64,000 nt of DNA from Actinoplanes sichuanensis (GTDB lineage: Bacteria > Actinomycetota > Actinomycetes > Mycobacteriales > Micromonosporaceae), in NCBI RefSeq assembly GCF_033097365.1, contig NZ_AP028461.1, positions 8,990,001-9,054,000 on the forward strand, read 5' to 3'. Under the pieces are notes generated by a model. The model did no database searches, was not told the DNA's origin, and saw only the letters and a program-made list of their open reading frames with translations. The position numbers and the translations under genes were made by a program. Below, piece after piece: positions 56,852-64,000 of this stretch (its first letter is position 1; every line of letters begins with the position of its first letter).

Positions 56852-59104
56852 GTGCTCGCCACCCAGCAACTGACGGAGTTCCTCGCCGTCGTAGCCGACC
56901 GGCCCGACGAGGCTGCCGCCCAGCATGCGGCAGTCGAGTGCGCGTCGCGTGCCCTCGGAGCCGATCTCGCGGTGCTCACCGTCGACGGCGGTATCGCCGC
57001 CGCGGTCGGACTTCCCGCCGAGGAGATCCCGGTCTACGCCCTCACCGCCGGCTACCAGGTCGGCCGTCCGGCGACCCTGCGTGCCGGAGAGACGGTCTAC
57101 TCCCTTGCGGTGGCCCCGCTCGGTGGGACGTCCTCCGGGATGCTGGTCCTCGGCCGCCGGTCCGGCGATTTCACCGACGAGGAGGTCTGCCTGCTCCGTG
57201 GCATGGCCCGGGTGCTGGAGCTGAGCCTCCAGGCGCTGCACCTGGTCGAGGCCGAACGCCGGCAGGCGGAGGAGAACAACCGCCTGATCGACTCGCTGCG
57301 CCGCCGCCAGCGGCTTTTCGACGAGTTGAGCACGGTGCAGCGCGCCATCGCTCGGCGCGAGCCGCTGCGCCGGATCCTGGACCGGGTCACCGCCGGGGTC
57401 GCCGAACTGCTGGACGTCGACATCGCCGGTCTGACCGTGCTGGAGAGCGACGAGCCGGGCCGGATGAGCCTGGTCTCCGGCGCCGGCATCCCGGACGAGG
57501 TGCTGGCCCGGATGCAGCGGATCCCGGTCACCTCGCTGGCCGTCGCCGGGCTCGCGATCATGGGCGACGAGCTGGTCGCCGTGGACGACTACGCCAATTC
57601 CCCGATCGCCGTGCCGGAGATGGTGGAGAACCGGATCCAGAGCGTGATCGCCGTACCCGTGCACGAGAACGGTGTGGTCGTCGGCGCGATGTTCGCCGGA
57701 TCGCACACCGAGCCGCGGGTCTGGGACAAGGCCTCGCAGGAGATGCTGCTGGCCTTCGCCGAACACGCCGGCCTGGCCGTCGCCGATGCCCGGACGCTGC
57801 GCGAGATGAACGCCTCGTTCCACGACGCGCTGACCGGATTGGCCAGCCGTTCGCTGTTCGTCACCCGGATGGAGAACACCCTGGGGGCGGCCCGGCCCGG
57901 TGGGGTGGCCGCGCTGCTGATCGGCCTGGACCGGTTCAAGATGATCAACGACTCGCTCGGGCACACCGCCGGTGACCAGTTGCTGGCCCTGGTGGCCGAC
58001 CGGCTGCGGGACTGCCTGCGGACCGACGACACCGCGGCCCGGCTGGGCGGCGACGAGTTCGCGGTACTGCTGCCGGAGACCGGCTCGATGGAGGCCGCGG
58101 TCCCGGTGGCCCGGCGGATCGTGTCGGCGATGCGTGACCCGTTCGACCTGGACGGTCGCGAGACGTTCGTGACGTGCAGCATCGGGCTGGCGTTCGGCGA
58201 GCCCGGCGAACTCGACGCCCAGGAACTGCTGGTCCGCTCCGACCTGGCGCTTTTCGAGGCCAAGAAGAAGGGCAAGGACCAGTACGCGATCTTCGAGCCG
58301 TCGATGCGCGAGTCCTTCCAGAAGCACCTGGAGATGGAGGCCGACCTGCGGCGGGCCGTGCTGCGGCACGAGTTCCAGCTGCGGTTCCAGCCGATCGTGC
58401 GGCTGGCCACCGGGGAGATCTCCGGCCTGGAGGCGCTGGTCCGGTGGCAGCACCCGGAGCGCGGGATGATTCCGCCGCTGGACTTCATCCCGCTGGCCGA
58501 GGAGACCGGGATGATCGTCCCGATCGGCGAATGGGTGCTGCGTGAGGCCTGCCGTCAGGCCGCCCACTGGAACCGGCAGCGCCCGGAGGACCAGTGGCTG
58601 ACCGTGAGCGTCAACCTGTCGGCGGTACAACTGGACCGTACCGACCTGCCGGACGTGGTGAACGCGGCGCTGACCGACAGCGGGCTGCCGGCGCACCGCC
58701 TGGTCATCGAGCTGACCGAATCGCTGCTGGTGGACCACCGCCAGGAGACCCTGGAGCGGCTGCACGCGATCAAGGACCTGGGTGTCCGGCTGGCGATCGA
58801 CGACTTCGGCACCGGCTATTCGTCCCTGGCCTACCTGCGCCGGTTCCCGGTCGACATCATCAAGATCGACAAGTCGTTCGTGGACGACGTCGGTGACGTG
58901 CCGGCCGCCGCGGCCCTGACGCTCGGAATCATTCAGCTCGGCCAGGCGCTCCAGCTCTCCACCGTCGCCGAGGGCATCGAGGACGCCGGTCAGCTCAGTG
59001 AACTCGCCGACGGCAACTGCGAGCTGGGCCAGGGCTACTACTTCGCCGAGCCGCTGACCACCGACGCCATGCAGGAGCTGCTGTTCCCGGCTGACAAGCA
59101 GTAG
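56852..59104 (+). CDS. GAF-GGDEF-EAL cyclic-di-GMP enzyme
   Basis: A 750-residue soluble c-di-GMP protein. Two GAF-like domains (about 1-140 and 165-320) sense a small ligand or redox state, then a GGDEF domain (RLGGDEF with I-site RTDD five residues before) and an EAL domain with EALVRW, SVNLSA, ELTESLL, DDFGTGYS, KIDKSF and AEGIED. Both activities look possible. The GTG at 56852 starts at the first GAF-like residue; the open frame extends to 56612 but that part overlaps the divergent permease. It has no transmembrane segment, unlike the two others in this window. Confidence 0.87.
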   Translation: MLATQQLTEFLAVVADRPDEAAAQHAAVECASRALGADLAVLTVDGGIAAAVGLPAEEIPVYALTAGYQVGRPATLRAGETVYSLAVAPLGGTSSGMLVLGRRSGDFTDEEVCLLRGMARVLELSLQALHLVEAERRQAEENNRLIDSLRRRQRLFDELSTVQRAIARREPLRRILDRVTAGVAELLDVDIAGLTVLESDEPGRMSLVSGAGIPDEVLARMQRIPVTSLAVAGLAIMGDELVAVDDYANSPIAVPEMVENRIQSVIAVPVHENGVVVGAMFAGSHTEPRVWDKASQEMLLAFAEHAGLAVADARTLREMNASFHDALTGLASRSLFVTRMENTLGAARPGGVAALLIGLDRFKMINDSLGHTAGDQLLALVADRLRDCLRTDDTAARLGGDEFAVLLPETGSMEAAVPVARRIVSAMRDPFDLDGRETFVTCSIGLAFGEPGELDAQELLVRSDLALFEAKKKGKDQYAIFEPSMRESFQKHLEMEADLRRAVLRHEFQLRFQPIVRLATGEISGLEALVRWQHPERGMIPPLDFIPLAEETGMIVPIGEWVLREACRQAAHWNRQRPEDQWLTVSVNLSAVQLDRTDLPDVVNAALTDSGLPAHRLVIELTESLLVDHRQETLERLHAIKDLGVRLAIDDFGTGYSSLAYLRRFPVDIIKIDKSFVDDVGDVPAAAALTLGIIQLGQALQLSTVAEGIEDAGQLSELADGNCELGQGYYFAEPLTTDAMQELLFPADKQ

Positions 59105-59164
59105 ACCGGCCCCCGACCCCGTGCGTTCCCTTCGGGTTCACGTACGGGGTCGACGGTGGTCGTC

Positions 59165-60226
59165 ATGGACGTTCTGCTGACCGTCGTCGTGCCGGTGTAC
59201 GCGGTCGAGGACTACCTGCACCAGTGCCTCGACTCGATCCGTGCCGGGCTGACCCCGGAGGAGAGCGCCTCGGTCGAGGTCATCGCGGTCGACGACGCCT
59301 CACCTGACGACTGCGGCGCGATGCTCGACGCGTACGCCGCCCGGCACGGTGATCTGCGCGTCCTGCACCTGCCCGGCAACGTCGGGCTGGGCCTGGCCCG
59401 CAACGCCGGCCTGGCCGAGGCCCGTGGCCGGTACGTCTGGTTCGTCGACAGCGACGACGTCCTGCCGTCCGGCTCGGTCCGGGCGGTGCTGGAGCGGCTC
59501 CGGGACACCGAGCCGGACGTGCTGCTCGTCGACCACCTGCGGTTGCACGAGGACGGCCGGCTCCAGACCGACGCGAGTTCGGCGCTGCTGGCCGGCACGC
59601 CCGACCTGGACCGGCTGATCGGCCTCCAGCACACCGCGTGGAACCGGATCCTGCGGCGCGAGTTCCTCGACAAGCACGACCTGCGGTTCCCCGCCGGGTG
59701 GTACGAGGACGTGCCGTTCAGCAATCCGGTACTGATCGCCGCCGAGCACCTCGACGTGCTGAACCGGGTCTGCTACCACTACCGGATCGGCCGGACCGGC
59801 GCGATCACCGCGACCCGCAGTGAGCGGCACTTCGAGGCGTTCGCCCAGTGGGACCGCTTCTACGCCTGGGTGGACGGCGCCGGTGTCGACCCCGCGCTGC
59901 GCATCCGGATCTTCACCCTGATGATCAGTCACCTGCTGGTGGTCGCCGGCAACGAGAACCGGATGCACCCGAGTCGTCGCCGGGCGTTCTTCCGGGAGAT
60001 CGCCGCGCTCTACCGACGGCACCGCCCGGCCGGTTACCTGCCGCCGGCCGGCGCCGCGGGGCTCAAGCATCGGCTGGTCGCGGCGAACAACTACACGATG
60101 TACGCGGCCCTGCGTACCGGCTACCGGGTGGCCGGTCTCCGCCGCCGGGGCACCCAACGGACACCTGCGGTTTCCCGGGACATCCCCTCGCCGCCACAGC
60201 GGGTCAAGACCACCTCCATACCTTGA
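59165..60226 (+). CDS. Family 2 glycosyltransferase
   Basis: A 353-residue GT-A enzyme. VVVPVYAVEDYLHQCLDSI opens the fold, VIAVDDASPDDCG and FVDSDD are the nucleotide-sugar and metal (DxD) motifs. A C-terminal region with LKHRLVAANNYTMY is typical of glycan-decorating GT2 enzymes. It probably adds a sugar to a surface polymer or to flagellin. The ATG at 59165 was chosen over the GTG at 59156 as the better signal for the core. It lies 4 bp before the PseH-like gene. Confidence 0.88.
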   Translation: MDVLLTVVVPVYAVEDYLHQCLDSIRAGLTPEESASVEVIAVDDASPDDCGAMLDAYAARHGDLRVLHLPGNVGLGLARNAGLAEARGRYVWFVDSDDVLPSGSVRAVLERLRDTEPDVLLVDHLRLHEDGRLQTDASSALLAGTPDLDRLIGLQHTAWNRILRREFLDKHDLRFPAGWYEDVPFSNPVLIAAEHLDVLNRVCYHYRIGRTGAITATRSERHFEAFAQWDRFYAWVDGAGVDPALRIRIFTLMISHLLVVAGNENRMHPSRRRAFFREIAALYRRHRPAGYLPPAGAAGLKHRLVAANNYTMYAALRTGYRVAGLRRRGTQRTPAVSRDIPSPPQRVKTTSIP

Positions 60227-60230
60227 CGGC

Positions 60231-60680
60231 GTGCTTCGACCTGCCCGTGACTCCGACCGTGACCTGGTCCTGCCCTGGCGGAACCATCCGTCGGTACGGG
60301 CCGTCAGCCTGACCACCCACGAGATCCAGCCCGCCGAGCACGCCGCCTGGTGGGCCCGGCGCAGCGCCGACATCCTGATCTACGAGGAGGACGGCGTCCC
60401 GGCCGGAGTTGTCGTCTTCGACGGTTCCACCTGGTCGTTCTACCTCGACGTGGAGGGGCTCGGCCGGCGTCTGCTGCCCGCGTGGATGCGGCTGGAGTCC
60501 GAGGCCGTCGCGCACGCCTTCGGCCCACGCGGCCTGGACACCCTGGGCGGCGAGACGCTCGCCGAGAACACGCAGGTCCTCGCGCTGCACCGGCGATTCG
60601 GGTTCCGCGAGACACGCAGATACGAACGGCTCGTCGACGGGGTGCCGAAGACGGTCGTCTGGACGGAGAGAAGCAAATGA
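60231..60680 (+). CDS. GNAT acetyltransferase, PseH-like
   Basis: A 149-residue N-acetyltransferase. The opening LRPARDSDRDLVLPWRNHPS resembles PseH, which acetylates the 4-amino group of UDP-4-amino-4,6-dideoxy-altrosamine in pseudaminic acid synthesis. FGFRETRRYE is the acetyl-CoA region. The GTG at 60231 has no clear ribosome site; the stop overlaps the next gene as ATGA, showing coupling with pseI. Activity on the pseudaminic precursor is inferred from context. Confidence 0.75.
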   Translation: MLRPARDSDRDLVLPWRNHPSVRAVSLTTHEIQPAEHAAWWARRSADILIYEEDGVPAGVVVFDGSTWSFYLDVEGLGRRLLPAWMRLESEAVAHAFGPRGLDTLGGETLAENTQVLALHRRFGFRETRRYERLVDGVPKTVVWTERSK

Positions 60681-61693
60681 GCAGTAGGAAGCCGTACATC
60701 GTCGCGGAGATGTCGGGCAACCACAATGGTTCGCTCGACCGGGCGCTGGCCCTGGTGGACGCCGCGGCCGAGGCCGGCGCCGACGCCATCAAGATCCAGA
60801 CGTACACCGCGGACACCATGACGGTGGACGTGAAGCACCCGCGGTTCCAGATCTCCGCCGGGCACGACCTGTGGGGCGGCGACTACCTCTACCAACTCTT
60901 CGAGCGCGCCCACACGCCGTGGGACTGGCACGCGCCGATCTTCGAGCGGGCCCGCGAGCACGGCATCACACCGTTCTCCAGCCCGTTCGACAGGACCGCG
61001 GTCGAGCTGCTGGAGAAGTTGGACGCACCGATGTACAAGATCGCGTCCTCGGAGATCACCGACCTGCCGCTGATCCGCCTGGCCGCCTCCACCGGCAAGC
61101 CGATCATCATCTCCACCGGCATGGCCACGCTCCGCGAGATCACCTCCGCGGTCGAGGCCGCGCAGGGCGCCGGCGCCACCGACGTCACCGTGTTGAGCTG
61201 CACCGCCTCCTACCCGGCCCCGCCCGAGGAGACGAACCTACGGCGCATCCCGGTACTGGCCGAGGCGCTCAAGCTGCCGATCGGCCTGAGCGACCACACG
61301 ATGGGTATCGGGGTGCCGATCGCCGCCGTCGCCTACGGCGCGGTGCTGATCGAGAAGCACTTCACCCTGGACCGGGCCGACGGCGGGGTGGACTCGGCCT
61401 TCTCGCTCGACCAGGCCGAGCTGAAACTGCTGGTCACCGAGTCGGAGCGGGCCTGGCAGGCGCTGGGCACCACGGCGATCGGCCCGACCGAGGCGGAGAA
61501 GGAGAGCCTACGGTTCCGGCGTTCGCTCTACGTCGTCACCGATGTGCGGGCCGGCGACCCGGTCACCGAGGAGAACGTGCGCTCGATCCGGCCGACCGGT
61601 GGTCTCGAGCCGGACCTGATCGGAACGGTGCTGGGGCGCACCTTCACCGCCGACGCGGCCAAGGGCACCCCGCTCACCTGGGATCTGATCTAG
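60677..61693 (+). CDS. pseI: Pseudaminic acid synthase
   Basis: A 338-residue NeuB-family enzyme that condenses phosphoenolpyruvate with a 6-deoxy-altrose derivative to make pseudaminic acid. YIVAEMSGNHNGSLDRAL and GADAIKIQTYTADTMTVD are typical of PseI rather than NeuB or LegI. A C-terminal SAF antifreeze-like domain (about 280-338) is present. Coupled by ATGA to the PseH-like gene. Other pathway genes (pseB, C, G, F) are not in the window, so the rest lie elsewhere. Pseudaminic acid commonly decorates flagellin. Confidence 0.85.
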   Translation: MSSRKPYIVAEMSGNHNGSLDRALALVDAAAEAGADAIKIQTYTADTMTVDVKHPRFQISAGHDLWGGDYLYQLFERAHTPWDWHAPIFERAREHGITPFSSPFDRTAVELLEKLDAPMYKIASSEITDLPLIRLAASTGKPIIISTGMATLREITSAVEAAQGAGATDVTVLSCTASYPAPPEETNLRRIPVLAEALKLPIGLSDHTMGIGVPIAAVAYGAVLIEKHFTLDRADGGVDSAFSLDQAELKLLVTESERAWQALGTTAIGPTEAEKESLRFRRSLYVVTDVRAGDPVTEENVRSIRPTGGLEPDLIGTVLGRTFTADAAKGTPLTWDLI

Positions 61694-61698
61694 GACCT

Positions 61699-63354
61699 TC
61701 ACTTCCGGACCATCTTGTACGCCCGCTTCGCCAACATCAGTCCGCGGCCACCCCAGCCGCGGCGGAGGAGCTGGAGCTCCCAGTCCATCCGGCTGAGCTC
61801 GGCGTCCCGGGACTGGATGATCCGCTCGGTCCACTCCATCATCGCCAGCAGGTGCGAGGCCTGGTAGCGCTGCCGCCACAGGGCCTCCACCAGCTGGTGA
61901 TACCCCGTCACGTCGACCGGCGCGGTACCCGGCTGCACCGCCCGCAGCGCGAGCCGGTGCGCCTGCTGCCCGGCCGGGTCGAGGCCGAACTCGGCGCCGT
62001 CGATCACCACCTGGAGGTCGATCGCGGCCCGCAGCTCCTCGTCGGCGAGACTGCGACCGGCCATCCCGACCAGGATCGCGGCCAGGTCGGCGGCGCTCGC
62101 GGTGATCGGCCACGGGTGCGGGCGGCCCCAGGTGAGCAGCCGGACCGCGAACTGCCACAGCGCCCGGACCAGCGCGATCTGCGCCGAGACCGGCTCGACC
62201 GGGGCCCAGTGGGCGAACAGCACGGCGAGCCCGTCGCCGGTCACCGTGATGCCGGAGAGGTCGGCGAGCGCCTCCGGGCCGCTGATCGGGCCGGTTCCGA
62301 GCCAGGCCTCGTACCCGGCGATCTCCTGCCGCAGGCCGCGCACGTCGCCGGCCGCGCAGAGGGCCAGCAGCCGATCCTCCAGCAGGCATCCAGCGGTGGG
62401 CTGGAGCACCTGGACCCGGCGCAGCCCGTCGAACTCCAGGGGTGTGTCGGCGGGCGTCAGCATCCGCGGCCCGTCGGCGTCGACGGCGTAGACCCCGTTG
62501 ACGTCGGCGACCAGTACGTCGTCTCGAACCCGGAGGCGATCCTCGGCGCCCGGCGCGGCGGCGATGACCAGCCAGCCACCGGCCACGGTCTCCTCGGCGC
62601 CCGCCCGCAGCGCGCGGGCGACGAGCTCACGAGGGTCGCCGAGCACCGGACGGCCGCGGAACGCGGTGGTGTAGGCGTGCGCGAGGGCCGTCTGCAGCCA
62701 GGACCGCAGCGGGGACGCGGCGTCACCGAGGGCTGCGCCGCCGACCAGCACGGCCGGATCGGCGGGCTCCGGGAACGCGGCCCAGACCCCGGCCGGGGCC
62801 AGGCCGGAGGCGGTCAACCGGGCGGTCAGCTGGGCGCGGGACGCCGGACCGTCGACGTCGACGCTCCACGCGGCGGAGTCTCGGAAGCGGGCGCCCGGGT
62901 CGAGACGGACCGTGTGGTGGGCGCCGAGCTGGTTGTCGTGCATCAGGACCAGCGCGCCGCCCGGGCGCACCGCCCCGGCGAGGAGCTGGAACAACTCGTC
63001 GGCGGAGAGCTGATCGCCCTCGGCCGAGTTGAGCCGTCCGATGCCGTCGGTGGCGACCACCAGGTCGTACCCCCCGGTCAGATCGATCTTGCCGAAGGCG
63101 CCCGACCGGATCGTGATCGTGGGGTGGGTGGTGGCGGCCTGCTCGGCGTCGGTGAGCGAACGCAGCACCCAGGTCACCTCGGCACCGTCCGCGTCGAGGG
63201 CGGCGACCAGGTCGGCCGGGTGCGGACCGGCGACCAGCACGGTCCGCCCGGGTCCGGCCAGCTCGGCGATCAGGTGGTGCAGCAGCGGGTTGCTCCGGCC
63301 GACCCGATCACTCCAGTTGAACATCTCGCCGCCGGAGCGGATCAGGTTCGGCAT
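61699..63354 (-). CDS. Methyltransferase-like protein of the glycan locus
   Basis: A 551-residue protein. An N-terminal Rossmann-like region (about 20-180: VLVAGPHPADLVAALDADGA, YDLVVATDGIGRLN, GGALVLMHDNQLGAHH) looks like a SAM-dependent methyltransferase fold, though the glycine-rich motif is degenerate (VAGPHP in place of DxGxG). The remaining 370 residues are helical and not recognised. The ATG overlaps the stop of the upstream gene as TGATG. It converges on pseI with a 5-bp gap. A role in modifying surface glycan is inferred from context. Confidence 0.7.
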   Translation of the reverse strand: MPNLIRSGGEMFNWSDRVGRSNPLLHHLIAELAGPGRTVLVAGPHPADLVAALDADGAEVTWVLRSLTDAEQAATTHPTITIRSGAFGKIDLTGGYDLVVATDGIGRLNSAEGDQLSADELFQLLAGAVRPGGALVLMHDNQLGAHHTVRLDPGARFRDSAAWSVDVDGPASRAQLTARLTASGLAPAGVWAAFPEPADPAVLVGGAALGDAASPLRSWLQTALAHAYTTAFRGRPVLGDPRELVARALRAGAEETVAGGWLVIAAAPGAEDRLRVRDDVLVADVNGVYAVDADGPRMLTPADTPLEFDGLRRVQVLQPTAGCLLEDRLLALCAAGDVRGLRQEIAGYEAWLGTGPISGPEALADLSGITVTGDGLAVLFAHWAPVEPVSAQIALVRALWQFAVRLLTWGRPHPWPITASAADLAAILVGMAGRSLADEELRAAIDLQVVIDGAEFGLDPAGQQAHRLALRAVQPGTAPVDVTGYHQLVEALWRQRYQASHLLAMMEWTERIIQSRDAELSRMDWELQLLRRGWGGRGLMLAKRAYKMVRK

Positions 63355-64000
63355 CACACGTACCCCTCCTTCGGCCAGCCCAGGAGCTTGCGCAGCTCGT
63401 CGGGGCGGGCCAGTTCGTCGGCGCCCAGCTGGGTCCGGGCGAGTCGATGGCCGGTCGCGAAGTCGGTCGCCCGGCCGTACAGCTCCGGCCACTGCCGGTG
63501 CAGACGCGGTTCGCCGCCGAAGGTCATGTCGGCGTTGTCCAGGACCATCGGGTCGCCGTAGACGGCCGCCTCCCGGCCGGCGAGCAGGCCGTACCAGATC
63601 GCGCTGCACAGCCGGTTGGAGACGACCCGGCGATGACGGCGTAGCTCGGCCAGCTGGTCGACGAGGAAGTCACGATGGTGGTCACGCCACCAGAAGCCGC
63701 GGTAGCCGTGGCAGATGACCCGGAATCCGGCCCGCTCGTAGAGGTGCCGGACCCGGCGCATCCGGTACTCGTTCCAGTACAGGCAGGCGGTGATCGGGCC
63801 GGTCTCGGTCTCTCTGACCTCGTCGATGAGCCGCTGGTGGTCGCCGTGCACCTGCTGGCCCTCCCAGCCGTGGAAGGGGTAGAAGATGGTCCCCTCACCC
63901 GGCTCGACGGGCGGCGGCGTCATCTCGACCAGATACGCGAACGGGGCGCCGACCACCACCACATTGCGGCGGCCCTGCGACCAGGAGCGGCGGCGGGTCT
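63354..64000 (-). CDS. Unrecognised glycan-locus protein (5' end beyond the window)
   Basis: At least 215 residues, incomplete at its N-terminus because the gene runs off the window. Features include VVVVGAPFAYLVEMTPPPVE, a GTIFYPFHGWEGQQVHGDHQ segment, and LAGREAAVYGDPMVLD. It resembles proteins found in bacterial surface-carbohydrate clusters, possibly a glycosyltransferase or a synthetase, but I cannot name a family. It is coupled to the methyltransferase-like gene by TGATG. The frame stays open to position 64000. Confidence 0.65.
   Translation of the reverse strand, partial: TRRRSWSQGRRNVVVVGAPFAYLVEMTPPPVEPGEGTIFYPFHGWEGQQVHGDHQRLIDEVRETETGPITACLYWNEYRMRRVRHLYERAGFRVICHGYRGFWWRDHHRDFLVDQLAELRRHRRVVSNRLCSAIWYGLLAGREAAVYGDPMVLDNADMTFGGEPRLHRQWPELYGRATDFATGHRLARTQLGADELARPDELRKLLGWPKEGYV

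Noticed and set aside
60871..63561. An 896-residue plus-strand frame across pseI and the methyltransferase-like gene.
   Set aside because: Frame-shifted and antisense reading of two real genes; composition is that of a shadow.

Overview
The window looks like a chromosomal segment of a high-GC, filamentous, zoospore-forming actinomycete, most likely Actinoplanes or another Micromonosporaceae. The evidence is a strong GC bias at third codon positions, an actinobacterial rRNA operon without spacer tRNAs, a DUF397 protein, a SigB/SigF-type sigma factor beside an RsbW-like kinase, secreted polysaccharidases, many genes that appear leaderless, and a pseudaminic-acid gene pair beside a glycosyltransferase. 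I see no phage, insertion sequence, integrase or CRISPR array. This appears to be ordinary chromosome.

Layout. 1-16.9 kb: a secreted PL4-type rhamnogalacturonan lyase, a tandem pair of secreted beta-propeller/Ig-like paralogues, an MFS sugar porter, a LuxR-type regulator, a sugar-nucleotide epimerase, a GH87-type alpha-1,3-glucanase, a chemoreceptor, a LacI regulator, and ahcY behind an SAH riboswitch. 17-32 kb: a Na+/H+ antiporter and a signalling and transport block. This block has an orphan sugar-binding lipoprotein, a GGDEF-EAL protein followed by a TRAP-type binding lipoprotein, a TetR/ABC exporter unit with its palindromic operator, and an frcBCA-like importer followed by a second GGDEF-EAL protein and an amino-acid-type binding lipoprotein. 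32-41 kb: a metallophosphoesterase, glyA behind a ZTP riboswitch, and the rrn operon (minus strand, 16S-23S-5S). 41-52 kb: an RsbW-like kinase divergent from a SigB/F/G sigma factor, a DedA protein, a tryptophan-repeat membrane protein, a propeller/phosphodiesterase/LamG trio, two TPR proteins, a cyclase, and a TMEM165-type transporter behind a Mn2+ (yybP-ykoY) riboswitch. 52-64 kb: a TAP-like peptidase, a MarR regulator, an APC permease, a GAF-GGDEF-EAL protein, and a glycan locus (GT2, PseH-like, PseI) facing two further glycan-locus genes, the last cut by the window edge.

Most notable: two operons each place an orphan solute-binding lipoprotein directly behind a membrane GGDEF-EAL enzyme. 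This is the gene logic of the Vibrio NspS-MbaA system, but with two different binding-protein families. Three riboswitches of different classes (SAH, ZTP, Mn2+) each precede the expected gene, and two of them show a readable alternative helix that hides the Shine-Dalgarno sequence. At least six genes show a TAnnnT hexamer 6-7 nt before the start codon, the signature of leaderless transcripts; I used this to choose several starts.
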